64,000 nt of DNA from Lactobacillus kitasatonis DSM 16761 = JCM 1039 (GTDB lineage Bacteria; Bacillota; Bacilli; Lactobacillales; Lactobacillaceae): assembly GCF_000615285.1 (NCBI RefSeq), contig NZ_BALU01000002.1, forward strand, positions 124,001 through 188,000, written 5' to 3'. Shown here one piece after another: positions 46,086 to 56,621 of the stretch. Position 1 is the first letter of the stretch. The number at the start of each line of letters is the position of its first letter. Under the pieces are notes generated by a model, which was not told the origin of the DNA, ran no database searches, and saw only the letters and a program-made list of their open reading frames with translations. A program made the position numbers and the translations under genes.

Positions 46086-47045
46086 TTAATTGCTTGCGTC
46101 CTTTACCTTAATGGAAATTTGTACTTCCGCAGGATCAGCTCTTGCAACTCCCTTAGGCAATACTAAAGGATAATTCCTTACAGTTGATGAATCAATTCCC
46201 TTTAAATCTACATCTACATTTAATTGGTTGATTTTTGCTAAAACAGATTTCTTCCCATATAAAGTTACCTGATCATTTTTAGCTGTCACTGAATAAACCT
46301 TATTATTCTTTTCATTCTTCGGTCTTAAATTCAACTTAACAGTTTTCTTTGATAGTGAAACAGGAAGTCTTACATTTGCAGTTGAAGGAGTAATAACGGC
46401 ATTCAATTGCCTACCCTTACTATCTTCAGCTACCAGAATCACTTGTCTTTGATAAGAGTGATTAATACCATTAGGGAGCGGAAGCTTAGCAACAATTTGA
46501 TCAATCTGGTTTACTTCGCCCTTAGCACCTGTTACTTCAACTTTTTGTGGGTCAACTGTGGCTGTTCCAACATTATATCCATTTGCAACAGCATTTTTAT
46601 TATACTCTATTTGAACAGGCATGGTACGGGATTTTCTTCGTTCAATATCCACGTTAACCGTTGCCGGATTAATCGTATATGATAACTGACTATTAAGTCC
46701 AGTAACTTGAACTCGGACGGTCTGCTTACCTATTTTTTTATGAGTCAAATCAATATAAGCTCTGAAACTCTGAGTATTAACCGTTGAGGTAACCAATGCA
46801 TTTGATCCTTCCAAAGTGATCTTCACCTTTTCTGGATAGCCAACAACATAAAACTTGTCAGTATCGATTGAAACCTGCAAAGGTACGCTGATTGTTTGAG
46901 TTTCATTAGCAGTCTGCTTTGTTTTTCTAGACTCGCCCTGTGTCACAAAACCAGTTTGAGTTGAATCAATGTAAATTACTAATAAAATTGCAAATAACAG
47001 TGAGACCACTTTAATAAACCAACGTTTATTCCAAAAATCTTTCAT
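46086..47045 (-). CDS. cdaR: CdaA regulator, YbbR-domain protein
   Basis: Membrane-anchored partner and modulator of the diadenylate cyclase. From ATG 47045 (MKDFWNKRWFIKVVSLLFAI) it has about 319 residues. A single N-terminal helix is followed by about three extracellular YbbR repeats (for example QTVRVQVTGLNSQLSYTINP). The start overlaps the cdaA stop by 4 bases (ATGA). Confidence 0.95.
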   Translation of the reverse strand: MKDFWNKRWFIKVVSLLFAILLVIYIDSTQTGFVTQGESRKTKQTANETQTISVPLQVSIDTDKFYVVGYPEKVKITLEGSNALVTSTVNTQSFRAYIDLTHKKIGKQTVRVQVTGLNSQLSYTINPATVNVDIERRKSRTMPVQIEYNKNAVANGYNVGTATVDPQKVEVTGAKGEVNQIDQIVAKLPLPNGINHSYQRQVILVAEDSKGRQLNAVITPSTANVRLPVSLSKKTVKLNLRPKNEKNNKVYSVTAKNDQVTLYGKKSVLAKINQLNVDVDLKGIDSSTVRNYPLVLPKGVARADPAEVQISIKVKDASN

Positions 47046-47884
47046 CGGTCTGCACCCCATTTCCAAACTTTATTAATTACACGCTTATACCAAGGAATTT
47101 TCTTTTCTTCTTTAGGAACCAATTGAGCATTGAGATATTTCAAATATTCATCTCGTGAAAGGTCCAAAAGGAAACGTCCATTCTTAGTAATTGTTACACC
47201 ACCGGTTTCTTCGGAAACAACAATGGTAACTGCATCCGTTACTTCGGAAATTCCGACCGCAGCCCTGTGTCTTGTCCCTAGTCGCTTAGGAATCATGCTG
47301 TTATCGGACAGAGGCAAATAAGCAGCGGCTACAGCGATGCGATTATTATTGATAATTACCGCACCATCGTGTAAAGGAGTGTTTGGAATGAAAATATTGA
47401 TTAATAATTCTCCAGTAATATCTGCATCCAGCTTGATACCAGTTTCAATATAATCATCCAATCCCGTATCCTGTTGAATCGTGATCAAAGCACCGATTCG
47501 TCTTTTTGACATGTATTGAATGGCCTTATCCAATTCTTTTACCATCTTTACTGATTGATCATGTGGACTTTCACCGCGTCCGTTAAAGATTGGGGTTCGA
47601 CCTAAACGCTCCAGCCCTCTACGGATTTCAGGCTGAAAGATTACAATAATTCCGATTACTGCCCACGAAACAATTTGATCAACGATATAGGTTACGGCAT
47701 GCAATTGAAGCAGGCCAGCAACAATTCTAACGATGAAGATAAAGACAATACCTTTTGCTAGCTGAACTGCTTTAGTACCACGAATCATCATAATCAAGCG
47801 GTAAACTAAATACCAAATGATTAAGACATCTAAGGCTATTGATAAATTGTTCCAGGTAAATAGATTAGAAACATCAAAATGCAT
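47042..47884 (-). CDS. cdaA: Diadenylate cyclase
   Basis: Makes c-di-AMP from two ATP, controlling potassium, osmolyte and wall homeostasis. 280 residues: three N-terminal helices (to about residue 85), then the DAC domain with PLHDGAVII (DGA) and GTRHRAAVG (RHR). First gene of the cdaA-cdaR-glmM unit. Intact. Confidence 0.97.
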   Translation of the reverse strand: MHFDVSNLFTWNNLSIALDVLIIWYLVYRLIMMIRGTKAVQLAKGIVFIFIVRIVAGLLQLHAVTYIVDQIVSWAVIGIIVIFQPEIRRGLERLGRTPIFNGRGESPHDQSVKMVKELDKAIQYMSKRRIGALITIQQDTGLDDYIETGIKLDADITGELLINIFIPNTPLHDGAVIINNNRIAVAAAYLPLSDNSMIPKRLGTRHRAAVGISEVTDAVTIVVSEETGGVTITKNGRFLLDLSRDEYLKYLNAQLVPKEEKKIPWYKRVINKVWKWGADR

Positions 47885-47922
47885 TGAAAACTCCTTTCTT
47901 CTTTAATTATAACGAACCTCTT

Positions 47923-48996
47923 TTATCGTGCATACATTTTAAATTCCAAAAATAAATCATTATATTCTTGTGTCTTTTTTGGACCTAAATCTTTAAAGAC
48001 TTGTAAATGCCGTAAAGTGGTTTGATCAGGATAAAATTGACGATCTTCTCTAATATATTTAGGCAACAACTTTTGTGCAGCTACATTTGGTGTGGCATAG
48101 CCAACATATCGTGCATTTTGTGCTGCATTTTTAGGTTCTAGCATGAAGTTAATAAACTCGAATGCTGCTTTCTTATTTTTAGCAGTTTTAGGTACAACAA
48201 AGTTATCAAACCACAAGTTTGAGCCTTCCTTTGGCACTACATAGTGCAAATGAGAATTACTTTCCATCATTTCGTATGCTTCACCTGACCAGGTAACGCC
48301 AATAGCTGCTTCATTTTGAATCATATACATTCTCATTTCATCTGAGATAATCGCCTTAATATTTGGACCGAGACCATCTAATTTAGTTTGCGCTAAATGC
48401 AATTTCATGCTGCTGGTCGTGTTCATTGAATAACCTAATGATACTAATGACATCCCCATTGCATCCCTAGCCGAATCAACTAACAAGATTTGATGATGAT
48501 ATTTCTTTGACCAAAGGTCATTCCAGTTTTTAATTGCGCCTTTTTTAACAAATTTATCGTTATAGACGATGCCCAATGTCCCCCAGAAATAAGGAACTGA
48601 GTAATCATTTTCCGCATCAAATGACTTATGCAAAAAACTCTTGCCAATATATTTCATATTAGGGATTTTTTGCTTATTCAATCGATCAAGCAAATGTGCC
48701 TTACGCATTTTGGTAACCATATATTCAGACGGAATAGTTAAATCATATGCAGTGCCACCCTGCTTGATCTTGGTATACATAGCTTCGTTTGAATCAAACG
48801 TTTCATAAACTACGTGATAGCCTGATTGCTTTTCAAATTTTTTAATCAACTTAGGATCTAGATAATCACCCCAGTTATAAATGATCAAGCTTTGTTTCTT
48901 ACCCTCAGCAGTTGGTTTTTCTAGATGGTTAGCAAGTCCAGCAAGACCTAAACAAACTAAGAGAATTGAAATGATTGCAATGAAAATCTTTTTCAT
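47923..48996 (-). CDS. potD: Spermidine/putrescine-binding lipoprotein or protein
   Basis: Extracellular substrate-binding part of the PotABCD ABC importer. 357 residues: hydrophobic N-terminal signal (MKKIFIAIISILLVCLGLAG) without a clear lipobox Cys, so it may stay as an uncleaved anchor. Periplasmic-binding fold with IIYNWGDYLDP and YDLTIPSEYMV. Four-base overlap with potC. Confidence 0.95.
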   Translation of the reverse strand: MKKIFIAIISILLVCLGLAGLANHLEKPTAEGKKQSLIIYNWGDYLDPKLIKKFEKQSGYHVVYETFDSNEAMYTKIKQGGTAYDLTIPSEYMVTKMRKAHLLDRLNKQKIPNMKYIGKSFLHKSFDAENDYSVPYFWGTLGIVYNDKFVKKGAIKNWNDLWSKKYHHQILLVDSARDAMGMSLVSLGYSMNTTSSMKLHLAQTKLDGLGPNIKAIISDEMRMYMIQNEAAIGVTWSGEAYEMMESNSHLHYVVPKEGSNLWFDNFVVPKTAKNKKAAFEFINFMLEPKNAAQNARYVGYATPNVAAQKLLPKYIREDRQFYPDQTTLRHLQVFKDLGPKKTQEYNDLFLEFKMYAR

Positions 48997-49808
48997 TTAA
49001 CCAATCCTCCTATCACTCTATGATTCTTGCGTCTGCTTTTTTTAGTAGTAATGAAATAATAAATTCCTACCAGTATCAATACGAATAAAAACATCACCGT
49101 ACTTAAAGCGTTAATTTCCAAATCGATCCCTTGACGTGCTCTTGAATAAATTTCTACAGACAAAGTTGAAAAACCATTACCAGTAACAAAGAATGTTACG
49201 GCAAAGTCATCTAGCGAATATGTCAATGCCATAAACATACCTGAGAAAATCCCTGGCATAATTGCTGGAATCAACACATTGCTAAATACTTGCCATGAAT
49301 TGGCGCCTAGGTCACGTGCAGCATCAATTAAAGACATATCCATTTCATTAAGTCGCGGTAAAACCATTAAAACCACGATTGGAATTGAGAAAGCGATATG
49401 GCTAAGTAAAACTGAGCCAAAGTTTAAACCAATACCTAATGCAGTAAAGAAGATCAAAAAACTAGCACCAATGATTACATCTGGCGATACCATCAATACA
49501 TTATTCAAAGCTAAAGTAGTTTTCTTATGCGATTCTTTTTTCATACCGCTAATTGCAATAGCACCAAAAGTACCAATAATAGTTGCAATTAAACTAGAAA
49601 GAAGTGCAAGCAAAATTGTTTCTAAAAAGATGGCTAGTAAACGATTGTCTTGGAACAGTGTTTGATAATGAGCAAAAGTGAAATGCTCAAACTTGTTCAT
49701 ATTCTTTCCGCTAGAAAAAGAAAAGTAAATCAAGTAAAAAATAGGAACATAAAGCAAGACAAGCGTTAAAGACAAGTAGACTCTAGCAATTAAATGTCTG
49801 TTTCTCAT
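48993..49808 (-). CDS. potC: Spermidine/putrescine ABC permease
   Basis: 271 residues, six membrane helices. The EAA loop motif near LIDAARDLGANSWQVFSNVLIP docks on PotA. Overlaps potB and potD by 4 bases each. Confidence 0.96.
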   Translation of the reverse strand: MRNRHLIARVYLSLTLVLLYVPIFYLIYFSFSSGKNMNKFEHFTFAHYQTLFQDNRLLAIFLETILLALLSSLIATIIGTFGAIAISGMKKESHKKTTLALNNVLMVSPDVIIGASFLIFFTALGIGLNFGSVLLSHIAFSIPIVVLMVLPRLNEMDMSLIDAARDLGANSWQVFSNVLIPAIMPGIFSGMFMALTYSLDDFAVTFFVTGNGFSTLSVEIYSRARQGIDLEINALSTVMFLFVLILVGIYYFITTKKSRRKNHRVIGGLVK

Positions 49809-50617
49809 AAGTCAACCTTCTTTCTTCTAGCTTTTCTGCTGGTAATCAGCATTACAATTACCATTAACACTATCAAAATTACGCCGATTGTGGCACCCAT
49901 GTTCCAGTTCATCGTGGTCATAAAGTACTCTTCAATTGCCGTACCTAAAGTAATAACACGGTTACCACCAATCAATCTAGTCAACATGAATAGTGACAAC
50001 GATGGAATAAAGATCGCCTGTACGCCGCTTTCTACGCCCGGACGAGATAATGGCCATAGCACATATCTAAATGTTTGCCAGCGACTTGCACCCAAATCTT
50101 CTGAAGCTTGAATAACTGCAGGATTGATTTCTTTAATGGCATTAAAAATTGGCAAAATCATAAACGGAATTTCAATATAAGTTGCTACAAAGATAAAGGC
50201 AAAATCCGTAAACAAAATATTTACAGGTCCAATTCCAAATAAATGCAAGAATTGGTTAACTAAACCGTTATTACCTAAAATTCCAATAAAAGCATAGGCT
50301 TTAAGAAGCAAATTAATCCAAGTCGGCAAAATAATCAAAAGTAGCCACAGCTGCTGATTTTTCATTTTAGTCAAAAAGTATGCCGCAGGATAGGATATTA
50401 CCAAAGTAAGCAGAGTGATCAGCATAGCATACCAAAATGAATTGATCATCATGCGCAGAAAGGTACCATTTCTAAAAAAGACTACATAATTATTTAAAGT
50501 AAAACTTCGATTACTATCAGTAAATGAATACCATAGAATCAATAGAATCGGCAGAATTACGAATAGAAAAATCCATAATAGATAAGGAATTAAAAATAAA
50601 GCTTTTCTAGTCCTCAT
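49805..50617 (-). CDS. potB: Spermidine/putrescine ABC permease
   Basis: About 270 residues from ATG 50617 ([15 protein letters not shown]), preferred because GAGGGGG lies 6 bases upstream; longer frames run into potA. Six membrane helices, EAA loop [23 protein letters not shown]. Starts 11 bases inside the potA end. Confidence 0.95.
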   Translation of the reverse strand: MRTRKALFLIPYLLWIFLFVILPILLILWYSFTDSNRSFTLNNYVVFFRNGTFLRMMINSFWYAMLITLLTLVISYPAAYFLTKMKNQQLWLLLIILPTWINLLLKAYAFIGILGNNGLVNQFLHLFGIGPVNILFTDFAFIFVATYIEIPFMILPIFNAIKEINPAVIQASEDLGASRWQTFRYVLWPLSRPGVESGVQAIFIPSLSLFMLTRLIGGNRVITLGTAIEEYFMTTMNWNMGATIGVILIVLMVIVMLITSRKARRKKVDL

Positions 50618-51710
50618 TTTCATCCCCCTCATACTTCTCAATTCTGGCGTCGAAATCTTCTTGACTTTCATTAAGCCGCATTACGTGGATATCTTCCGGG
50701 TCGAAGAATAAACCTATTCTCTGCCCCAGCTTTACGCCATTAGTTGAATGAATCAGCCATTCATTTTCATTGGCATCAATTGCCTTAATTTCGAAGTGGT
50801 CACCTAGGAATAATTGCGTCTGTGCTGTAACAACAAGCTTACCCTTCTCTGGATCAACAATATCTAAATCTTCTGGTCGAATTACCACTTCCACCTTTTC
50901 GTTAGGTTTAATCCCACCATCAGCACATTTGAATTTATTATTAGCAAATTCTACCTCGTAGTCCTTGATCATACGACCAGGCAAAATATTAGAGTCGCCA
51001 ATAAAGCGAGCAACAAAATCATTAACTGGCTCATCATAAATGGCTACTGGACTACCACTTTGTTGAATCTTGCCATCGTTTAAAACGAAAATTTCGTCAC
51101 TCATTGAAAGAGCTTCTTCTTGATCGTGCGTAACAAAGATAAAAGTGATTCCCAACTTCTTTTGAATTGCTCTTAATTCAAACTGCATGTCCTTACGCAA
51201 TCTTTTATCCAAGGCAGACAATGATTCATCAAGCAAAAGAACTTTAGGTTCATTAACTATTGCCCGAGCAATAGCTACACGCTGTTGCTGACCACCACTA
51301 AGCTCAGAGATTTCACGATTGGCGTAACCATCCAGTCGTACCATGTGCAAGGCATCCTTCACTGCTGGCTTAATCTCATTCATTGGCTTCTTTTTGATTT
51401 TCAAACCAAATGCCACGTTTTCAAAAACGTTCAAATGTGGAAAGAGCGCATAATTCTGGAAAACTGTGTTAATGTGTCTTTTTGCTGCATCTAGGTCAGT
51501 AATATCTTTTCCATCAAAATAGACTTTTCCTTCAGTAGGTTGACTAAAGCCAGCTATAATACGCAAAATTGTAGACTTGCCTGAACCACTGGGACCAAGC
51601 AATGAATAGAATTTACCTGATTCAATTGTTAGATTTATATCCTTAAGTGCAACAAAACCATCATCATATTGTTTGGTAATATGCTTTAACTTAATAATAT
51701 CCATATCCAT
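50607..51710 (-). CDS. potA: Spermidine/putrescine ABC ATPase
   Basis: Drives polyamine import. About 367 residues: Walker [10 protein letters not shown], signature [14 protein letters not shown], Walker [12 protein letters not shown], switch His in VTHDQEEA, and a C-terminal TOBE domain (about 285-350). Several ATG codons cluster at the start (51722, 51710, 51704). I prefer 51710 because GGGG lies 6 bases before it. The murB terminator hairpin ends only about 20 bases upstream, so either the potA promoter is very close or read-through from murB matters. Confidence 0.95.
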   Translation of the reverse strand: MDMDIIKLKHITKQYDDGFVALKDINLTIESGKFYSLLGPSGSGKSTILRIIAGFSQPTEGKVYFDGKDITDLDAAKRHINTVFQNYALFPHLNVFENVAFGLKIKKKPMNEIKPAVKDALHMVRLDGYANREISELSGGQQQRVAIARAIVNEPKVLLLDESLSALDKRLRKDMQFELRAIQKKLGITFIFVTHDQEEALSMSDEIFVLNDGKIQQSGSPVAIYDEPVNDFVARFIGDSNILPGRMIKDYEVEFANNKFKCADGGIKPNEKVEVVIRPEDLDIVDPEKGKLVVTAQTQLFLGDHFEIKAIDANENEWLIHSTNGVKLGQRIGLFFDPEDIHVMRLNESQEDFDARIEKYEGDENED

Positions 51711-51720
51711 TTCCATCCCC

Positions 51721-51756
51721 ATAAAAAATAGCCACAAGCTTTGCAGCCTGTAGCTT
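51721..51756 (-). terminator. Terminator of murB, abutting potA
   Basis: Hairpin AGCTACAGGCT / AGCTTGTGGCTA (wobble pairs) with six T on the minus strand. It follows murB by 16 bases and reaches the potA start region. Confidence 0.75.
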
Positions 51757-51771
51757 GTCTCGTTATCTATT

Positions 51772-52668
51772 CTATTTTTCCTTACCGATAATTCGAACCT
51801 CGGTATGTAAGTCTATATCAAACTTTTCTTTAATCGTCTTTTGAATAAGATGAATTAAATTAAGGTAATCAGTTGCGGTAGCGCCACCCTTATTCACAAT
51901 AAATCCGGCATGCTTAGTTGAGTCTTGCGCACCACCAATTTGTTTACCTTGCAGTCCCGCTTTAATAATCATTGGACCTACGAAGTGTCCTGTTGGACGC
52001 TTAAATACGCTACCACATGAAGGATATTCGAGTGGCTGCTTATATTGACGCAAGGCATTCAAATAATGCATGTGGTCCAAGATCTCGAGCTTGTCGCCTG
52101 GCTTCAAACTAAAGGTTGCACTTAAAACGATATCGCCATTATCTTGCACCAATGAATGACGATATGAAAATTCCATTTCCTTATTAGAGTATGTCTTTAA
52201 TTCGCCATCGCGCGTTAAAACCTTAACGCTCTCTACAACTTCTTGCATTTCACCGCCATAGGCACCAGCATTCATGAACACACCGCCGCCAATGCTGCCG
52301 GGAATTCCTGCCGCAAATTCCATGCCACTTAAACCATGATGAGCTGCTGTAAATGCTGTATCGATAATTCTTGCACCAGCATCAACAGTTACCTTATTAC
52401 CTTTTACTTCAATCTTTTTTAAGTCAGTTAAAATTATAACTAAGCCATCAATTCCGCCATCGCGAATGATTAAATTCGAGGCATTACCAATAATTGTTAA
52501 TGGAATTTTATTTTCACGAGTAACTTTTACTAATTTTTCCACTTCTTCAGTACTTTTAGGAAAGGCTAAATATTCAGCCGCACCACCAGTTTGGGTAAAA
52601 GTATATCTACTTAATGGAATTTGCTCTTTAATATCAATTCCTTGCTCTTTTAAATCAAGTAATTCCAC
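51772..52668 (-). CDS. murB: UDP-N-acetylenolpyruvoylglucosamine reductase
   Basis: FAD/NADPH enzyme making UDP-MurNAc. I start at GTG 52668 ([10 protein letters not shown]), 7 bases after AGGAGG, giving 298 residues; the longer frame from 52731 has no site. Motifs: [26 protein letters not shown], the active Ser in [11 protein letters not shown] and the C-terminal HTEVRIIG. Intact. Confidence 0.96.
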   Translation of the reverse strand: MELLDLKEQGIDIKEQIPLSRYTFTQTGGAAEYLAFPKSTEEVEKLVKVTRENKIPLTIIGNASNLIIRDGGIDGLVIILTDLKKIEVKGNKVTVDAGARIIDTAFTAAHHGLSGMEFAAGIPGSIGGGVFMNAGAYGGEMQEVVESVKVLTRDGELKTYSNKEMEFSYRHSLVQDNGDIVLSATFSLKPGDKLEILDHMHYLNALRQYKQPLEYPSCGSVFKRPTGHFVGPMIIKAGLQGKQIGGAQDSTKHAGFIVNKGGATATDYLNLIHLIQKTIKEKFDIDLHTEVRIIGKEK

Positions 52669-52765
52669 AATTTTGCCTCCTAGTTTTGTTTCTTGTTTTA
52701 TTTTACCGCATAAAAGGCCTAGCTTCATCATTAAAAATGTTATACTTTTTCAAAAGGAGAATCTT

Positions 52766-53297
52766 ATGAACTTTATTGCAATGGACTTCGAAACAGCTAA
52801 CCATTATCCTGAAAGTGCCTGCTCACTCGCCTTAGTTATGGTTAGAAATTCTAAAATCGTTGACCGTTTTTACACGGTAATTAATCCACAAATGCCGTTT
52901 GATGCACGTAACATTCAAGTACACCAAATTACAGCGGAGGATGTTAAAAATGCCCCAACTATGGCTGAAGTTTGGCCTAAAATCAAAGGACTATATCAAC
53001 GGCATGCTCGTGGCAGCTCACAATGCTAGATTTGATACTAATGTCATGAGCCAAAGTTTGGCTCGCTATAATATTTCTGAGCCGCATTATTTAGTAATCG
53101 ATACTTTGGCAACTAGCAAAAGATTTGAACCGGAATTACCTAACCATAAATTAGATACGGTATCTGACGCACTTGATGTTGAATTATGGCATCACCATAA
53201 CGCTCTAAGTGACAGCGAAGCCTGTGCAGGTATTTTGATTAATCAAGAAAAGCAATTCGGCGATGAAGCTATCAAGAATTTAATTTATCAAATTTAA
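52766..53297 (+). CDS. DnaQ-like 3'-5' exonuclease (frameshift near 52988)
   Basis: DEDDh exonuclease resembling DNA polymerase III epsilon. ExoI AMDFETAN starts at residue 5, ExoII is AAHNARFDTN, and ExoIII is HNALSDSEAC with the His. The ATG at 52766 has AAAAGGAGA upstream. The frame breaks at AAAGGAC near 52988, where removing one G joins WPKIK to DYINGMLVAAHNARF; this would be a one-base insertion, unlike the losses elsewhere. About 177 residues when joined. Divergent from murB. Confidence 0.85.
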
Positions 53298-54305
53298 AAA
53301 GAAGCATTTCATGATTATAAAAATACGATTTATGATGATAAAACTGGATTACTTGATCCTAAAGTTAAAACAAGGCTAGATCCTAATCATCTTTATAGTG
53401 AAAAGAATATTGAACATCCCGTTACGTTAGACAACCTGGACTTCAAGTCTATGCTTGGTGGCTATCCTGAAATTAAAACTGATAATTTAAGAGTTGCAGA
53501 AAATGATATTTTAATTCCATTAGATAATCATGCTATTCCTGCTCGAATTTACACACCTGAAAGAACTAATGGCAAATGTCTAATTTTTGTTCATGGCGGG
53601 GGCTTTTATGCTGGAACACTTGATAGTTTCAATCCTCGATGTAGATATTTAGCAGATGCAGGTGACTTTATCATTGTTTCATGAGCATATCGGTTAGCTC
53701 CAGAAATTCCATTTCCAGGTGCCTATCTTGAGATTAAAAATTCGATTGATTGGATTATGGCTCACCAAAATAAAATTGGTTTTAATGATACACAAATTTA
53801 TATGATCGGCGATAGTGCTGGTGGTGAGCTTTACGTTGCCTGCGGTTTAACAGGCAACAAGCATCAAACTCGGCATCTTTTTCCAATGTATGCAGCTATA
53901 GATATTACTGACACTAGCAAGACAATTTATCATTGGCAATATTCTGATTATGACATGGATCCCACCGATGAACCTTTTATTCGCGCTCGTCTAAACAAGT
54001 TTATTTATGTTAATAATGTCATTCGTTTGCTTTATCCTGGAATTGAGAATATCGAAAATCCTTTAATCAGTCCTGTTTATTCGCATGACTTTAGCAAATT
54101 TCCAGATATTACTATTATCGAAGCAGAATTTGACTATTATTTACAAAGTTATAAATACTTTGTCCAAAAATTACGTCAGGCCGGTAAAAATGTAGAAGAA
54201 GTCTTCTACAAAGGAATGGGCCACGGTTTTCTTGATAGTTCAGGTTCATGTAATCAAAGTGAGGATTTATTACAATTAATCGCAAGCGAAATAAATAATA
54301 ACTAA
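53298..54305 (+). pseudogene. HSL-family alpha/beta hydrolase (esterase), broken
   Basis: Esterase/lipase with the oxyanion motif HGGGFYAG and nucleophile GDSAGG, Asp in IIEAEFDYY and His in GMGHGFLD. In-frame TGA at 53682-53684 (before AYRLAPE) cuts it. Upstream, the frame is open from 53298 (KEAFHDYKNTIYDDKTGLLD) but holds no ATG, GTG or TTG until 53451, which is too late for the family N-terminus. It abuts the exonuclease stop with no ribosome site. Both start and middle are damaged, so a real pseudogene is likely. Full form about 335 residues. Confidence 0.8.
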
Positions 54306-54314
54306 TTTATTACA

Positions 54315-54363
54315 CAAAAAGATCTTGAACAAGTAACACTAATACTTATTCAAGACCTTTTTT
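54315..54363. terminator. Bidirectional terminator
   Basis: Long hairpin AGATCTTGAACAAGTA / TACTTATTCAAGACCT between the esterase remnant and tsaE, with A and T flanks. Confidence 0.85.
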
Positions 54364-54373
54364 AGCAATCCTA

Positions 54374-54853
54374 TTATCTATTATATTCTACTAATGCGTC
54401 TTTAACCCATTCTTTGTTACGCTTACCATGGGCATTGAATTCAACCACACGCTTGGTTGAGTCCCAACTATCATCAACTCTGGTAATCGTCAATTGCAAA
54501 TATTCATCTGGCAAATCATTCATTACCAATTGTGGCCATTCAATGACTACCAAGCCAGGTTCTGCTAAGTAACCTTCCAAATCGATTGAAGATAAATCAT
54601 CATTTTCCAAACGGTAAAAGTCCATATGAAAAAGCGGCATCTCAGCTTCACGGTATTCACGGACAATGGTAAAAGTTGGGCTTTTTACTGGGCGATGAAT
54701 CCCAAGCTCACGTCCCAATCCTTGAGTCATAGTAGTTTTACCAGCTCCTAAATCACCATTTAGCAATAACAAATCATGTGGTTTAGCAGTTTTAGCCAAA
54801 GAAGCACCTAATTTTTGCATATCCTCAGCAGAATTAATCTCTAATTTTGTCAT
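54374..54853 (-). CDS. tsaE: tRNA threonylcarbamoyladenosine biosynthesis ATPase
   Basis: ATPase of the TsaBDE complex that completes t6A in tRNA. 159 residues: Walker A GDLGAGKTT, switch SPTFTIVREY and HMDFYRLE. Starts within the pta stop (TAATG). Functionally paired with ywlC elsewhere in the window. Confidence 0.95.
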   Translation of the reverse strand: MTKLEINSAEDMQKLGASLAKTAKPHDLLLLNGDLGAGKTTMTQGLGRELGIHRPVKSPTFTIVREYREAEMPLFHMDFYRLENDDLSSIDLEGYLAEPGLVVIEWPQLVMNDLPDEYLQLTITRVDDSWDSTKRVVEFNAHGKRNKEWVKDALVEYNR

Positions 54854-55842
54854 TAATTTTCATCCTTTGCTAGAGCTTGAGCTGCGGTAACAATTGCCAA
54901 GTCATAAATATCTTGTTCACTGCAGCCACGAGACAAGTCATTTACTGGAGCAGCAAGTCCTTGTAAAATTGGGCCAACAGCAGTAAAGCCACCAAGACGT
55001 TGAACCATCTTATAGGCAATGTTACCTGATTGAAGTTCTGGGAAAACAAAGACATTAGCATGACCAGCAACCTTTGAACCCGGAGCCTTCTTTTCACCAA
55101 CAGTAGGAACAAATGCGGCATCAAATTGTAATTCACCATCACCAGGGATTTCTGGGTGATCTTTTTGGAACATGGCAGCTGCATCATGAACTTTATCTAC
55201 CATTGGGCCTTCGGCAGAACCTTTAGTTGAAAAGCTTAAAAAGGCAACCTTAGGATCAATATCTGCCATCTTAGCGGTCAATGCTGATTGATAGCCAATT
55301 TCAGCTAAAGTTTCTTCATCAGGATTGATATTAATTGCACAGTCAGCAAAGATATATCTTTCATCGCCTTTTTCCATAACGAAGGCTCCTGATACTCTGT
55401 GCATCCCCTTAGCAGCGTGAATAAGCTGTAAAGCAGGTAAAACAGTGTTGGCAGTTGAATGAGCCGCACCTGATACCATCCCATCAGCTAGGCCCATTTT
55501 TACCAGCATAGTGCCAAAGTAATTGCCTTTTGCCAACTTGGCTTTAGCTTCAGCAATGCTGGTATCCTTTCTTCTAGCCTTAACAAAAGCTTCAGCCATT
55601 TCGTCTAAATCAGCGTAATTGTTTTGATCATAAATCTTTACGCCTTCAATATCTAAATTGTTGTCTGCAGCTAACTTTTCAACATCTTCTTTTTTACCAA
55701 TTAAAATTGGTTCGATAATGCCATCTTTATTCAAATTTGATACTGCAGTTAAAACTCTAAGATCGTCACTTTCTGGAAAAACGATTCTCTTTTTTTCTGG
55801 TGCTGCTTCAACTTGTTTTTTAAATAATGAAAATACGCTCAT
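54853..55842 (-). CDS. pta: Phosphate acetyltransferase
   Basis: Acetyl-CoA plus phosphate gives acetyl phosphate; with ackA forms the acetate/ATP branch. 329 residues, the short class I form, with VFPESDDLRVL, GMVSGAAHSTANTVLPALQ and VFPELQSGNIAYKM. The ung-pta-tsaE order is typical of lactobacilli. Confidence 0.97.
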   Translation of the reverse strand: MSVFSLFKKQVEAAPEKKRIVFPESDDLRVLTAVSNLNKDGIIEPILIGKKEDVEKLAADNNLDIEGVKIYDQNNYADLDEMAEAFVKARRKDTSIAEAKAKLAKGNYFGTMLVKMGLADGMVSGAAHSTANTVLPALQLIHAAKGMHRVSGAFVMEKGDERYIFADCAININPDEETLAEIGYQSALTAKMADIDPKVAFLSFSTKGSAEGPMVDKVHDAAAMFQKDHPEIPGDGELQFDAAFVPTVGEKKAPGSKVAGHANVFVFPELQSGNIAYKMVQRLGGFTAVGPILQGLAAPVNDLSRGCSEQDIYDLAIVTAAQALAKDEN

Positions 55843-55855
55843 TTTAATACCTCTT

Positions 55856-56554
55856 TTATGCTATGTCTGATTTACTTACAGTTTTTGGCAATTGCCAATC
55901 AATCGGTGTCTCACCAAATTTAATTAATGCCGCATTACAACGTGAAAATGGTCTTGAGCCAAAGAATCCACGATCAGCCGAAAATGGACTTGGATGAGAT
56001 GATTTTATAATAAAGTTCTTACTTTGATCAATTAATGGGATTTTGTTTTGCGCAAATCTGCCCCATAAGATGAAAACCACCTTGCCACGTTCACTTAACG
56101 CCTTAATTGCCGTATCTGTAACATCTTCCCAGCCTTTACCTTGATGGCCATTTGCGTGTCCATATGGTACGGTCAAAACGGCATTCAAAAGTAATACGCC
56201 TTGATCTGCCCATTTTTTCAAATAACCATGGTTAACTGGCTGTGCACCAACATCATCATAAAGTTCTTTATAGATATTTTTAAGTGATGGCGGAAGTGGT
56301 GTGCCTGGCATGACAGAAAAACTCATCCCATTTGCCTGCCCAGGATTGTGATATGGATCTTGTCCCAAAATTACTACCTTCGTCTTAGCGAATGGAGTTA
56401 ATTTAAAGGCAGTAAATATATGGTACATGTCAGGATAAATTTGCTTAGTCGAGTATTCTTCTTTTAGGAAGTTGTGAAGTTCGTGATATTTCTCACTTGC
56501 AAAGACCGGATCTAATACTTGATCCCAGTCATTGCCAATTAATTCTTTAGCCAA
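55856..56554 (-). CDS. ung: Uracil-DNA glycosylase
   Basis: Excises uracil from DNA. 232 residues, family 1: catalytic Asp in [25 protein letters not shown], and the His loop [19 protein letters not shown]. First gene of the ung-pta-tsaE unit. Intact. Confidence 0.98.
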   Translation of the reverse strand: MAKELIGNDWDQVLDPVFASEKYHELHNFLKEEYSTKQIYPDMYHIFTAFKLTPFAKTKVVILGQDPYHNPGQANGMSFSVMPGTPLPPSLKNIYKELYDDVGAQPVNHGYLKKWADQGVLLLNAVLTVPYGHANGHQGKGWEDVTDTAIKALSERGKVVFILWGRFAQNKIPLIDQSKNFIIKSSHPSPFSADRGFFGSRPFSRCNAALIKFGETPIDWQLPKTVSKSDIA

Positions 56555-56621
56555 GTCTTACACCCTCTTTTCTAATCCTCTTTATGGTATCATTAATTTA
56601 ACAGTAATTGGGAGGAAATTT

